From contig NZ_KE383828.1 in assembly GCF_000422425.1 (NCBI RefSeq), positions 158,166 through 222,165 of the forward strand: DNA of 64,000 bases, read 5' to 3'. The translations under genes and the position numbers were made by a program. Shown piece after piece: positions 1 through 8,772 of this stretch; position 1 is the stretch's first letter; every line of letters begins with the position of its first letter. Origin of the DNA: Oceanospirillum beijerinckii DSM 7166. GTDB lineage: Bacteria > Pseudomonadota > Gammaproteobacteria > Pseudomonadales > Halomonadaceae. The notes under the pieces were generated by a model. That model saw only the letters and a list, made by a program, of their open reading frames with translations. It searched no databases and was not told the DNA's origin.

Positions 1-161
1 TGCCGATTGAAACAGGGGATAATGAAGCTGAAGTGGTACGGGTTCTTCCTGATCTCGACCCATTACAGGTGAAATGTTGGCTGGTGGCCCATAAAGACCT
101 TCGTAATAGTCGAAGAGTACGTGTGGTATTTGACTACCTGACACAGTGCCTTAACCAATAA
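1..161 (+). CDS. C-terminal end of a LysR-family transcriptional regulator (partial)
   Basis: The frame starting at base 3 is open from the window edge to a TAA at 159-161 and gives about 52 residues. It reads through WLVAHKDLRNSRRVRVVFDYL, the usual end of LysR-type regulators (a W-L-V-x-H-x-D-L-R-x-S-x-R-V-R-x-x-x-D-F/Y-L pattern from the effector-binding domain). The DNA-binding half lies outside the window, so the target cannot be judged. The family call rests on this C-terminal motif only. Confidence 0.7.
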   Translation, partial: PIETGDNEAEVVRVLPDLDPLQVKCWLVAHKDLRNSRRVRVVFDYLTQCLNQ

Positions 162-560
162 TACTGCCGCCACAACCAGCTGATATCGAGACAAAAAAGC
201 ATAAAAATAGAAATATAGACCACAAAAAAACCAAAATACAAAAAATATCACCATAAAAATATGACCGATAAGTCACCCGATTAACATTGATAAGCCAAGG
301 CCATTCTGACTAATAAAGCACTCATTTGCTCTCAACACTCACTACATTAATAGAGAAGATGGCCTCCTATAGCTGCAAAAGCCCAAAATTGAAGTGGTAA
401 AACTCTTTTATGATGATAGGCACACAATCATTCCAATTTTCCTACTGCGGGATTAGAATATAAGTCTTTAGTTTGTATAGATAATTAAGTTTTATTCCTG
501 CCACCCGTTAGGCTCACAGTTTTATGGTGGCGCAGAAAATATAATTAAAAGGAAGGTATC
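162..560. other. Intergenic region and 5' leader of ilvE
   Basis: No convincing gene lies here; the short minus-strand reading frame at 63-254 overlaps the LysR tail and is low-complexity Phe/Tyr-rich. Close to ilvE there is an inverted repeat, GCCACC (500-505) and GGTGGC (526-531), with a 20-base loop, which could fold in the 5' untranslated leader. The ribosome binding site GGAAGG sits at about 551-556. Confidence 0.5.
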
Positions 561-1562
561 ATGGCTAATCCTGCTTTCGGCTCTGTTTTTATGCCTGAAA
601 TGTCGATCACCTGGTTTGACGGTTCGAGCTGGAGTGCGCCCGAAATGGTCCCGAGCGACAGTATCCAATTACACCCGGGTGCTCACGTTTTACACTATGC
701 CAGTACCTGCTTTGAAGGCTTAAAAGCTTTCCGCCATGCTGATGGTTCTGTTAAAGTTTTCCGTATTGATCGCAATGTTGCACGTATGGCACAAAGTGGT
801 CGCCTCTTGGCGCTTCCTGATCTGGATGAGGCCTTTGTTACTGGTATGATCATGGATATCGTTCGTCAGTACAAAGACGAAGTACCTACAGCACCAAGCT
901 CCATGTATATCCGCCCTACCCTGATTGGTACTGAACCGATTATTGGTAAAGCCGCTGCACCTTCTGATTCCGCGTGTTTCTATGTATTACTGTCTCCGGT
1001 AGGCGACTACTTTGCTGGTGGTGACCGAGCTCTGCGTATTTTGGTTGAAGACGAAGGTATGCGTTGTGCACCTCATAACGGCATGATTAAGAGCGGCGGT
1101 AACTACGCCAGCTCTCTGCTGCCGACCATGCGAGCAAAAGAGAAGTATAATGTAGACCAGGTTCTGTTCTGTCCGGGTGGCGATGTTCAGGAGACAGGTG
1201 CAGCGAACTTCCTGCTGATTGACGGTGACGAAGTGATTACCCGTGATCTGGATGAAAGCTTCCTGCACGGTGTGACCCGTGACTCTATCCTACAGATTGC
1301 TCGTGATCAGGGCCTGAAAGTGACTGAGCGTAAGCTGAGCGTTGAAGAGCTGCTGGAGCGTATCGCTAAGCCCGGTTGTGAAGCAGCACTGTCCGGTACA
1401 GCGGCAGTTCTGGCTCCTGTAGGCACTATGATTTACAAAGGTGAAGAGCATAAAGTTGGTAATGGTGAAGTGGGTGAAACTACCGTTAAACTGCGCAAAG
1501 CGCTGAATGATATTCAATGGGGTAACGCAGAAGATATTCACGGTTGGTTAACTGAAGTTTAA
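561..1562 (+). CDS. ilvE: Branched-chain amino acid aminotransferase
   Basis: A class IV PLP-dependent aminotransferase of 333 residues that catalyses the last step of valine, leucine and isoleucine synthesis (and the first of their breakdown) in the cytosol. The PLP lysine is K177 in GMIKSGGNYASS. Other conserved blocks are the ASTCFEGLKAFR substrate/PLP region near residue 47-58 and the QETGAANFL block. The fold and spacing match the longer BCAT group rather than the about 309-residue E. coli type. It starts at an ATG with a strong GGAAGG site, stands alone, and is closed by an intrinsic terminator, so it is probably a single-gene unit. Confidence 0.93.
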   Translation: MANPAFGSVFMPEMSITWFDGSSWSAPEMVPSDSIQLHPGAHVLHYASTCFEGLKAFRHADGSVKVFRIDRNVARMAQSGRLLALPDLDEAFVTGMIMDIVRQYKDEVPTAPSSMYIRPTLIGTEPIIGKAAAPSDSACFYVLLSPVGDYFAGGDRALRILVEDEGMRCAPHNGMIKSGGNYASSLLPTMRAKEKYNVDQVLFCPGGDVQETGAANFLLIDGDEVITRDLDESFLHGVTRDSILQIARDQGLKVTERKLSVEELLERIAKPGCEAALSGTAAVLAPVGTMIYKGEEHKVGNGEVGETTVKLRKALNDIQWGNAEDIHGWLTEV

Positions 1563-1592
1563 GCCAATACTTATCTGCTTCTTCCATGCCTT

Positions 1593-1620
1593 AAAAGCCA
1601 GCTTAATGCTGGCTTTTTGT
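1593..1620 (+). terminator. Intrinsic terminator of ilvE
   Basis: AGCCAGC (1596-1602), loop TTAAT, GCTGGCT (1608-1614), followed by a T run. It lies 30 bases after the ilvE stop codon. Confidence 0.85.
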
Positions 1621-1829
1621 TACATCAACCTAGCTACCAGCTAATAAGGCGACTGTTCTGATCCGTTATGATTCAGCCTGACAGTTTGTCTCAAAAGCGA
1701 CATTCCAGAAAAAGCCAAAGCGAATATTTGAATTTGCCTGACTGTTTTGGTTTATTTTCAACATTAAACAGGCACGAAGTGTGCTTCACACTCAAGTAAA
1801 GCAACTAGTTAAAAGAATAAACTAAGCAT

Positions 1830-1901
1830 ACGGCCCTTCCCCTGGTTCCAATCGATGCAAAGGCCGCCTGACCAGGCTGCACTCTCTGTGGGAAGGGCCG
1901 T
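1830..1901 (+). ncRNA. Probable molybdenum-cofactor riboswitch (Moco RNA motif) upstream of moaB
   Basis: A 72-base element lies 23 bases before moaB. Its ends form a perfect 12-bp stem: ACGGCCCTTCCC (1830-1841) with GGGAAGGGCCGT (1890-1901). Inside are the blocks CCTGGT (1841-1846), ATGCAAAGGCCGCCTGACCAGG (in part 1855-1876) and GCTGCACTCTCTG, which resemble from memory the conserved core of the Moco RNA motif found upstream of moa/moe genes in Gammaproteobacteria. Both the location before a Moco gene and the fold agree. Ligand binding is inference; a covariance-model search against the Rfam Moco motif would settle it. Confidence 0.75.
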
Positions 1902-1924
1902 TCTAACCCCAAAAGGCTAAAGTT

Positions 1925-2470
1925 ATGTCACAAGTTGATAACAATGACATCCCTGCAGTAGAAGTCCCACTGAATATTGCAGTACTGACCGTTTCTGATA
2001 CCCGCACGTTTGATAACGATAAAAGTGGTGGCACTTTAAAAGCCTGCATCGAAGAAGCGGGTCATAAAGTCGCAGATCACGCCATTGCACCGGACGACAT
2101 CTACAAGCTGCGCGCCGTTTTGTCCCAATGGATCGCCGATGAGACCGTAAACTGCATCATTACGACCGGTGGCACCGGTTTCTCTGGCCGTGACAGCACC
2201 CCTGAAGCCGTTGCTCCTCTGCTGGATAAAACCATTGACGGTTTTGGTGAGCTGTTCCGTATGCTGTCTTACGAAGAGATCAAAACCTCTACCATCCAGT
2301 CCCGTGCACTGGGCGGTCTAGCCAACAATACGCTGGTATTCTGCCTGCCTGGTTCTACCGGTGCTTGTCGTACTGGCTGGTACAAAGTGATCCGTGACCA
2401 GCTGGATAGCCGTCACCGCCCTTGCAACTACGTTGCCCTGCTGACTCATGGTAAAGCGACACACGTTTAA
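1925..2470 (+). CDS. moaB: Molybdenum cofactor biosynthesis protein B
   Basis: A 181-residue MogA/MoaB-fold protein of the MPT adenylyltransferase group. The molybdopterin-binding motif [11 protein letters not shown] (residues about 79-89) is intact, as is the [12 protein letters not shown] block near the C terminus. In E. coli MogA adenylates molybdopterin before MoeA inserts molybdate; MoaB proteins of this type are close relatives and may do the same where mogA is missing. The weak Shine-Dalgarno AAGG lies just after the predicted riboswitch. moeA follows 416 bases downstream on the same strand. Confidence 0.9.
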   Translation: MSQVDNNDIPAVEVPLNIAVLTVSDTRTFDNDKSGGTLKACIEEAGHKVADHAIAPDDIYKLRAVLSQWIADETVNCIITTGGTGFSGRDSTPEAVAPLLDKTIDGFGELFRMLSYEEIKTSTIQSRALGGLANNTLVFCLPGSTGACRTGWYKVIRDQLDSRHRPCNYVALLTHGKATHV

Positions 2471-2492
2471 TCGCTTTTCCATCCAAACGGAC

Positions 2493-2527
2493 TGTGTGCG
2501 ATGATGGTTATAGCATCATCGCACACA
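2493..2527. repeat. Perfect 14-bp inverted repeat between moaB and moeA
   Basis: TGTGTGCGATGATG (2493-2506) and CATCATCGCACACA (2514-2527) are perfectly complementary around a 7-base loop. It starts 22 bases after the moaB stop. There is no T run after it, so it is either a weak terminator, an mRNA-stabilising 3' hairpin or a protein-binding palindrome. Confidence 0.75.
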
Positions 2528-2604
2528 TCGAGTTTCAACCTGCACAACGCTTTTTCTGACAACACCTTTCAACTCGGTATTTTGACTATTGGTCTAGTTA
2601 TCAT

Positions 2605-2740
2605 ACCAATCCAGATAAGTTGTTGTAGGTCGAAAAAGCCGCAAAGCGCCTTCCGATAATCATCGGATACCGGAGTCAATGTCGGATGGTGCTTCGCTTA
2701 TCCAACCGACTCTGATATCAAGAAACTTATCGGGAGCGGC
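2605..2740. repeat. REP-like dispersed repeat, copy 1
   Basis: This stretch matches a second copy at about 35,285-35,413 over roughly 125 bases with scattered mismatches and small indels. Shared blocks include CCAGATAAGTTGTTGTA, AAAAGCCGCAA, GTGCCTTC-like, GTCGGATGG, CTTCGCTTATCCAAC and GATATCAAGAA. The GTCGGAT / ATCC(A)AC arms around a GC-rich loop resemble the extragenic palindromes common in Gammaproteobacteria. Copy 1 also holds TCCGAT-AATC-ATCGGA. An open frame at 2679-2897 across it is fortuitous. Confidence 0.75.
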
Positions 2741-2886
2741 ATCACTGGTTGGCCTCTATGCTTTTCCAAGAGGGCTCAACCCGAGTCAGCCTGCCCCAAA
2801 AGACCCGAACCCAAGAACGTTGTACCTAAGAGCACTCCCCGCTACCATTAGCCAACCAAAACGATCAGATTTTCAACAGGATAACT

Positions 2887-4164
2887 ATGTCGCATAACGC
2901 CAAACACGATGCCTGTGCGCAACCAGGCTTAATGCCGGTCGATGAAGCCATCAAACAGATCTGTGAGTCCATTCAACCAGTGACCACTGAAATCCGCCCT
3001 TTATCCAACGCGATGGGTTATGTCCTGGCCGAGCCTGTCGTAGCCGGTGTTGATGTACCTCCTGCAGATAATAGCTCTATGGATGGCTATGCCATTCGTG
3101 TTGCAGACCTGGCAAATGGCCCATTAGGGGTTAGCCAACGTATCGCTGCAGGCGATAGGCCTCAGCCGCTTCAACCCGGCACCTGTGCCCGTATTTTTAC
3201 CGGTGCAGAAACGCCTGAAGGTGCAGATGCTGTCGTTATGCAGGAAAAAGTAACTCTGGTCGATGATAAAGCAGAGTTTCCGAAAGATACTCGTCCTGGC
3301 GAAAATATCCGCAAAAAAGGCCAGGATATTAACCAAGGCAAGCTATTACTTGAAACAGGCACCCGCCTTGATCCCATCAGCCTGGGACTGATCGCCTCCA
3401 TAGGCCTGCCTGAAGTTGTGGTGTATCGAAAACCGGTTGTCGCTCTCTTGAGCACCGGTAATGAGCTGGTAGAGCCTGGTCTCCCCCTGCAGCCGGGCCA
3501 GATCTATAACTCCAACCGCTATCTACTGATTAACCTGTTTAAAAATCTGGGTTGTGAAGTGATTGATGCGGGTATTATCCAGGACACCTTGGAAGAAACC
3601 AAAAGCACCCTGGCCCGAGTTGCTGAACAAGCGGATCTGGTAGTCACCAGCGGTGGCGTATCTGTTGGCGAAGAAGATCATGTGAAGCCCGCAGTAGAAG
3701 CTCTGGGAGCACTGAATTTGTGGCGTATGGCCATGAAACCCGGCAAACCACTGGCTTTCGGTTCCATTAGAAAGACTCAATCTGAGGGTGGTGCCTACTT
3801 TGTTGGTCTGCCAGGTAACCCGGTATCCGCTTTTTTGACCTCGTTAGTGGTTGTGCGCCCTGCACTGGCTAAGCTGCAAGGTTGCAAAACACTGCAAAAT
3901 ATTCCTTATCGGTATGCAGAGGCAGAGTTTAACGCTGAAGCGGGTATTCGTCGTGAATATTTGCGGGTACGTAGAATACCATCCCGCCCTGGCGACCAAC
4001 CAAATCAAGCCACACGGGTTGAGCTGTTCCCAAATCAGAACTCAGGAGTCCTAACCTCCTGCCAATGGGCGGATGCCTTGGTGGTAATGGAACCGGGCCA
4101 GAAAATTCGCGAAGGGGACTGGGTGAAATATCTGGAACTCACTAGTTTGATGGCTGCGTATTAA
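2887..4164 (+). CDS. moeA: Molybdopterin molybdenumtransferase
   Basis: A 425-residue MoeA that inserts molybdate into adenylated molybdopterin to give active molybdenum cofactor. The family blocks are all present: PADNSSMDGYA near residue 58-68, the MPT-binding TSGGVSVGEEDHVK block, MKPGKPLAFG and GLPGNPVSAF in domain III, and a C-terminal beta-barrel domain IV. Length matches the 390-420 residues usual for the family. The ATG at 2887 is preceded by AGGA. Together with moaB it forms a Moco-insertion pair, though a hairpin and a REP-like repeat separate the two. Confidence 0.94.
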   Translation: MSHNAKHDACAQPGLMPVDEAIKQICESIQPVTTEIRPLSNAMGYVLAEPVVAGVDVPPADNSSMDGYAIRVADLANGPLGVSQRIAAGDRPQPLQPGTCARIFTGAETPEGADAVVMQEKVTLVDDKAEFPKDTRPGENIRKKGQDINQGKLLLETGTRLDPISLGLIASIGLPEVVVYRKPVVALLSTGNELVEPGLPLQPGQIYNSNRYLLINLFKNLGCEVIDAGIIQDTLEETKSTLARVAEQADLVVTSGGVSVGEEDHVKPAVEALGALNLWRMAMKPGKPLAFGSIRKTQSEGGAYFVGLPGNPVSAFLTSLVVVRPALAKLQGCKTLQNIPYRYAEAEFNAEAGIRREYLRVRRIPSRPGDQPNQATRVELFPNQNSGVLTSCQWADALVVMEPGQKIREGDWVKYLELTSLMAAY

Positions 4165-4260
4165 ACGAGTAAATAGGCAGCGAAGTGAATCTTGAGGTCG
4201 GAAACGGGATATTTTCCGGCCTGCAAGGCAGAATATCTCAAGTACTTCTGTTTTGCTGTG

Positions 4261-4290
4261 TATAATCCGCGCAGTATACTTACTGCGCGG
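4261..4290 (+). promoter_or_regulatory. Promoter -10 followed by a perfect palindrome upstream of rsuA
   Basis: A consensus -10 hexamer TATAAT (4261-4266) is followed directly by a perfect 10-bp inverted repeat: CCGCGCAGTA (4267-4276), loop TACT, TACTGCGCGG (4281-4290). The expected transcription start falls inside the palindrome. It could be an operator or a 5'-end hairpin in the rsuA mRNA. No good -35 box was found. Confidence 0.5.
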
Positions 4291-4366
4291 TGGAAATTTG
4301 AGCAGCGATTTAAGCAATTCGTTGTAAACCGATCCTGTAATCCATTATTGAGCATTTAGTTACCCA

Positions 4367-5080
4367 ATGCGTCTCGATAAATTTCTTTGCAAAAGCACTG
4401 ATCTATCTCGACCAGAAGCCACTAGAAAGATTTTACAAGGGGCTGTCTGTGTCAATGGTGAGCCAGTGACAACGGAGTCGACGCAAGCCCACGAAGACAA
4501 CCTGATAACACTCCATGGCATAGTATTGACACCGCGCGCCTCACGCTATGTGATGCTACATAAGCCTCCTGCTACGATTTGCTCAAATATCAATGAAGCC
4601 TATCCTTCTCTCTTTAACTATCTGGATCTTGATCGAGCAGAAGATATGCACGTAGTAGGACGCCTTGATGCCGATACAACGGGGCTCGTATTAATCACCG
4701 ATGATGGCCGTTGGTCATTTGATATTATTCGTCCGCAAATGAAGTGCAAGAAGGTGTACCGAGTTGGCTTACGAGATCCGATTGCCCCCGATGCAGCCCT
4801 ACGATTTGAGCAAGGCCTTCAACTCCAGGGAGAAAAAGCATTAACCAGACCCGCTCAGCTGGAAGCGATCAATGAGAAGGAAGTCTTACTGACTATTACT
4901 GAAGGCAAATATCATCAGGTTAAACGCATGTTCGCGGCTATCGGTAATCGTGTTCTGTCATTGCATCGAGAAAAGATTGGAGCCATCTCATTGGATATTG
5001 CAAAGGGGCAATGGCGTCATCTAACGCCTGAAGAAATCAACTCTTTTGCCACAGATAAGCCTGCCGAGGCTACCCCTTAG
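4367..5080 (+). CDS. rsuA: 16S rRNA pseudouridine(516) synthase
   Basis: A 237-residue RsuA-family protein: an N-terminal S4 RNA-binding domain (MRLDKFLCKS, residues 1-60) followed by the pseudouridine synthase domain. The catalytic aspartate is in GRLDADTTGLVL (about residue 98-109). The C-terminal blocks EGKYHQVKRMFAAIGN and LHREKIGAISL closely follow E. coli RsuA, which modifies U516 of 16S rRNA. The ATG at 4367 has no strong Shine-Dalgarno. It is transcribed convergently with the next gene. Confidence 0.9.
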   Translation: MRLDKFLCKSTDLSRPEATRKILQGAVCVNGEPVTTESTQAHEDNLITLHGIVLTPRASRYVMLHKPPATICSNINEAYPSLFNYLDLDRAEDMHVVGRLDADTTGLVLITDDGRWSFDIIRPQMKCKKVYRVGLRDPIAPDAALRFEQGLQLQGEKALTRPAQLEAINEKEVLLTITEGKYHQVKRMFAAIGNRVLSLHREKIGAISLDIAKGQWRHLTPEEINSFATDKPAEATP

Positions 5081-5142
5081 CCAGTAAAGTACTGCTGCCC
5101 CGCTATACCCTCTAAATTTTTACTGCTGGAAACATCTGTAAC

Positions 5143-6060
5143 TTACAAACACTCAGTTACTGTACCGCCCAGCAGGTGAGCTTTCAATGCTGCAGGCGCT
5201 GCAAACGATGAGCCTTTTAAAATCGGCCAAGGGCGCGACGAAAAACTTCTGTGCTCAAAAGCATCAAAACTGCTCAACTGGTTCAAAGGAATATCAATGC
5301 AGTTATCGCCATTTATATCGTAACCCATTGCAATACCATCCCGGCTATCCATACGCCTGGGTTGATAAGCCGCTGGAGCTTTCAGGTCGACAAATGCGTT
5401 ATTAGCCACAAAATGTCTCAACTCAGGCTCACTTGCCCCTACAGTAGTCACACCTTCGGCAAAAGAAAAAGTATTAACCATGCCCGAACCACCATTACCA
5501 GCAATTGTAAAGACAGCCACCCCCTGTTGAGACAACCACTCTAACTGCAGAATGATTTGCGATGTTGCATACCAGATAGAGTCCGCTTCTCCCCACTCCC
5601 TAACCAAAGACTTATATAGCTTTACGTTTTCCGGCTTTAAAGGTTTTTCAAAGGCACTTACCAGTGTTGAAGACTCCCATGACAATAACAAGGCATCAAT
5701 CGGAAAACGAGCCAAACTGCCCCGGATCTGTACCAAACGGGACAAGATCTCCTTTAATGGCGGACGGTTATCAAAGATAGGGTATTGAATAAAAATTAAG
5801 CGAGGGTCACTGGCTATCATTTGCACCAGGTCGCCATGATAATAAGGCTCAGGAAGCTCATCATTGTCCAAATCTAATAAGCCATGCAAAACTCTATGGT
5901 GGCTACTGTTATCAGTTGTGTGGTTTACAGAGGGATAGAAACGGTCAATCAAAGCTACCCGCCATGTATTACGCATGACATCATGAGCACTGTCATCTGC
6001 TAAAACACAACGCACAGATACCATCCACAGTAGGATAAAGCACATCATCGAACGCCACAT
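5143..6060 (-). CDS. Secreted subtilisin-like (S8 fold) protein
   Basis: A 305-residue protein with an N-terminal signal peptide (hydrophobic residues 5-20, cleavage near VLA-DD). It carries weak but ordered S8 landmarks: an Asp at D39 in VALIDRF, a His at H75 in YYHGDLV, the oxyanion Asn in FTIAGNGG, and the Ser at S285 in GSSFAAPAA. All four expected residues are present, so it may be an active periplasmic or secreted protease, but the flanking sequence is divergent and no propeptide is obvious. It stands alone on the minus strand. The substrate is unknown. Confidence 0.65.
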   Translation of the reverse strand: MWRSMMCFILLWMVSVRCVLADDSAHDVMRNTWRVALIDRFYPSVNHTTDNSSHHRVLHGLLDLDNDELPEPYYHGDLVQMIASDPRLIFIQYPIFDNRPPLKEILSRLVQIRGSLARFPIDALLLSWESSTLVSAFEKPLKPENVKLYKSLVREWGEADSIWYATSQIILQLEWLSQQGVAVFTIAGNGGSGMVNTFSFAEGVTTVGASEPELRHFVANNAFVDLKAPAAYQPRRMDSRDGIAMGYDINGDNCIDIPLNQLSSFDAFEHRSFSSRPWPILKGSSFAAPAALKAHLLGGTVTECL

Positions 6061-6372
6061 AAGCTGTCACTCCACCAGCGCATTCTATTCAGTATAGTTC
6101 ACACTGGAAAGAAGCTGACGTCATTCCATCGATGATAAAACCACAGCAAAACCCATGAGCAAATCAAGAAGAGAAACATTAGGCGTATTGCCTTAATTGC
6201 ACTAATCCTGCCGTTCACAAACAGGTACGAGTTATAACAACCGTTTTTCGATACTTATACTCTTATCCTCTCCGGTCTCTGGCCGGAGAGGTTAGAAATA
6301 TTGCGTGCTGGCGTGCTGGCGTGCTGGCGTGCTGACGTGCTGACGTGCTTAGCACTTATTTCATCATACTGA
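6061..6372. other. Intergenic region with a hairpin and an 8-bp tandem repeat
   Basis: No gene is visible. It contains a 9-bp perfect hairpin, CCTCTCCGG (6267-6275) with CCGGAGAGG (6283-6291), and just after it the tandem repeat listed separately. Both lie downstream of the minus-strand chemoreceptor stop at 6373. Confidence 0.6.
6303..6350. repeat. Six tandem copies of an 8-bp unit
   Basis: GCGTGCTG is repeated four times exactly (6303-6334), followed by two one- or two-base variants, ACGTGCTG (6335-6342) and ACGTGCTT (6343-6350). An array of this kind is prone to slippage and variable copy number. It is outside any gene, 23 bases beyond the stop of the chemoreceptor gene. Confidence 0.9.
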
Positions 6373-7929
6373 TCAGTGTGTAATGCTCTGCATGATTATT
6401 TTTACATTGTGAATAAGCTTGGAAGAAGCTTTTTTTGTTTGCTCTGCGGCTACCATCGCAACTTCTGTTGCAGCATTCACAGCGGACAAATTATTGTGGA
6501 TATTTTCTGCAGCCTTGCTTTCCCCTATTACTGCATTCGCGATTGTCTGGCTCATACCACTGATCCTTTCCATCTGATGTGCAATATGCACCAGTGTTTC
6601 TCCCGCTAACTCTGCCTGCTCTACACTCTTGTCTGCCTTATATTTACTGGCGCTCATTACCGCCAGAACCTGATCAGTTTCTCTGGCTAAGCGCCCCAAG
6701 GTCTCCTGGATCTGGCCAGTAGAATCCTGCGTTCGTTCCGCCAAAGAGCGTACTTCATCTGCTACCACTGCAAACCCCCGTCCCTGCTCACCCGCTCGAG
6801 CGGCTTCAATCGCCGCGTTCAGAGCTAATAGATTGGTCTGTGCAGCAATATCATTAATTAAATCAACAGTGCGATTGATACTTTGACTGGCCTGGCGGAG
6901 CTGCTCAACTTGATTAGCGGCCTGATTAACCTGGCTTGAGAGCTTAAAAATAGCTTCCGAGCTATCGGCAACAACTGTCTTGCCCTGTTGTGCATGAATC
7001 AATGCATGCTGGGTTGCATCAGAGGTATTACGTGCTTGAGTCGCCACTTCATCAATCGCAGCAACCATCTGCTCAATAGCAGCCGAAATATGTTGTACTT
7101 CAATGCCTTGTTGATTAACGGCGGCGGCTGCCTGCTCAGCAATCTTCTGATTTTCATCCGCCAGTTCGTTCAGCTCCCTGGCAGCATATTCTATACGAGC
7201 CTGAATTGCTTTCTCATTAGCCTCGCGCATATGGGTCGTATGCATCAGATGCCCTACCTCATTTGCAGAACCAGTATACATTTCCGCTAACAGGTCATTT
7301 TGACTCTCACGAGTTAGCTTGTTCAATGCCATCCTCAAAGGACTCATCAACCATAAAGACAGAAGCGCTGCAGTTAAACCACTACCCAATGCCACAGCTA
7401 AAAATGCGCCATTATTCAGTTCAAAGAAATACGAAAGCACGGCGGGCAAAAGAGCAAAAGAAGGAATTAATACCGGTAAAATTCTACTCACCGGGAGATC
7501 ATAGCGATTATATCGTTTTTTACCGCTGTTAATACGGTGATAAATAGACTCCGCCCGCTCGACCTGGCTCTCCTTAGGCTGAATCCTGACAGACTGGTAA
7601 CCCACCACCTGACTGTTTTCAACAATAGGTGTTACAAAAGCATTAACCCAATAGTGGTCACCATTTTTGGATCGGTTTTTCACCACACCCATCCATGGTT
7701 TTCCTTGGCTAAGTGTACCCCACATATCCGCAAAAGCAGCTGGAGGGACATCGGGATGACGAACAATATTATGAGGTTGGCCCATTAGCTCTTCCCGGGT
7801 GAAACCGGATATCTCGACAAAAGCATCATTCACGTAGGTGATATGGCCTTTTAAATTTGTGGTTGATACAAGGGGCACACCCTCGGCAAAACGACGCTCG
7901 CACCCTGTCACTGGGAGATTAGTTTTCAT
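6373..7929 (-). CDS. PAS-containing methyl-accepting chemotaxis protein, Aer-like
   Basis: A 518-residue energy- or redox-sensing chemoreceptor. Residues 10-120 form a cytoplasmic PAS domain of the Aer type, including [17 protein letters not shown], a block typical of FAD-binding Aer PAS domains. Two hydrophobic segments (about 150-168 and 175-196) make a membrane hairpin with almost no periplasmic part. The long coiled-coil signalling domain follows, with the highly conserved hairpin tip at about 358-400 ([18 protein letters not shown], then [18 protein letters not shown]). There is no CheR-binding pentapeptide at the C terminus. The gene stands alone, with no che genes nearby. Confidence 0.9.
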   Translation of the reverse strand: MKTNLPVTGCERRFAEGVPLVSTTNLKGHITYVNDAFVEISGFTREELMGQPHNIVRHPDVPPAAFADMWGTLSQGKPWMGVVKNRSKNGDHYWVNAFVTPIVENSQVVGYQSVRIQPKESQVERAESIYHRINSGKKRYNRYDLPVSRILPVLIPSFALLPAVLSYFFELNNGAFLAVALGSGLTAALLSLWLMSPLRMALNKLTRESQNDLLAEMYTGSANEVGHLMHTTHMREANEKAIQARIEYAARELNELADENQKIAEQAAAAVNQQGIEVQHISAAIEQMVAAIDEVATQARNTSDATQHALIHAQQGKTVVADSSEAIFKLSSQVNQAANQVEQLRQASQSINRTVDLINDIAAQTNLLALNAAIEAARAGEQGRGFAVVADEVRSLAERTQDSTGQIQETLGRLARETDQVLAVMSASKYKADKSVEQAELAGETLVHIAHQMERISGMSQTIANAVIGESKAAENIHNNLSAVNAATEVAMVAAEQTKKASSKLIHNVKIIMQSITH

Positions 7930-8257
7930 GCTACCGTTCCTTGTGCGGTTTTTATTGTTTTCCTGTAAGCTTGAGCATTAAGGATAGTCCATCTTATGGA
8001 CATATCGAAACAGGGGTATTGTTATCAACACTCGGCTTATGTCATTGCCAGACAACCAAGCATTTACGCTTACAGCAGGATTTGTAACAAACTGTTGCAG
8101 AGCGCATATTCTAGTCATCTAAACAGATAAATTAGTGACATAAGTCAATCAGGCATAAATCAGGGCATAAAATCAGTCTTATCCCTCATAGACCATATAA
8201 AGTATATGTGCATGTACTATTTTGATGCACCAAAGACAACCCCATTTTGGCAAGTGA
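7930..8257. other. Intergenic region between divergent genes
   Basis: About 330 bases without a gene. It holds a short palindrome GTCCAT-CTT-ATGGAC (7987-8001) about 60 bases upstream of the chemoreceptor start, which could be an operator or leader hairpin. No clear promoter consensus is visible. Confidence 0.4.
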
Positions 8258-8515
8258 ATGACAAAATATAAATCAGCAACCTCACCAGAATTATTAGAAA
8301 CCCTTCGACGCTGGCAAACTGAGCGCAACCTCGATGATGCCGAGTTTCTAGCGGATCAAATCCCCCATATACTGGAGGATGTAGCCATGGTTAAAGCAAG
8401 TTTTCTTAAACTGAGAGAAAAAGTTGCTTTACTGGAGGAAGATACACGCCACTACAAAGAAGGCTTCCATCAGCGTAGAATCCTGGAAGACTTTGATGAT
8501 TCACAGAAACATTGA
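8258..8515 (+). CDS. Small hypothetical helical protein
   Basis: An 85-residue acidic and basic, Leu-rich protein that should be mostly alpha-helical, with a coiled-coil-like stretch around residues 40-65 (VAMVKASFLKLREKVALLEED). It has no signal peptide or membrane segment. I do not recognise a family. It has the composition of a real protein (balanced charges, no low complexity) and occupies otherwise empty space. The ATG lies shortly after GGCAAG, a poor ribosome binding site. Confidence 0.55.
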   Translation: MTKYKSATSPELLETLRRWQTERNLDDAEFLADQIPHILEDVAMVKASFLKLREKVALLEEDTRHYKEGFHQRRILEDFDDSQKH

Positions 8516-8538
8516 TGCCGCTCTAATAGCGAAACAGA

Positions 8539-8772
8539 ATGGCCATTATCATGATTGACTACAGCCAACTGCTTCTCTCACTCCATGCGCTCAAAAGCAT
8601 TTTTATCACGACTGATACCGCTTCTGAGGCGTCTCCGTTACCCCAAAACGTCCTGACAAGCGAATATCCAATATCCGGGCAGGAAGGTGATCCCTTTGTA
8701 TCAGGCCACAGTTGCCTATTGGCCTTGATAGATCAAAAGAATCTATTAACAATCACAGTACCTTCCGCATAA
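8539..8772 (+). CDS. Hypothetical short open frame after the small helical protein
   Basis: A 77-residue frame that begins 23 bases after the previous stop and overlaps the 3' end of the convergent hydrolase gene by 20 bases. The product has no recognisable domain, membrane segment or signal peptide, and there is no clear ribosome binding site (a second ATG four codons in is possible). It may be co-transcribed with the upstream small gene, or may not be a gene at all. Confidence 0.25.
   Translation: MAIIMIDYSQLLLSLHALKSIFITTDTASEASPLPQNVLTSEYPISGQEGDPFVSGHSCLLALIDQKNLLTITVPSA

Noticed and set aside
2679..2897. 72-residue open frame overlapping the moeA start
   Set aside because: It is made of the REP-like repeat and has no ribosome site or family likeness.
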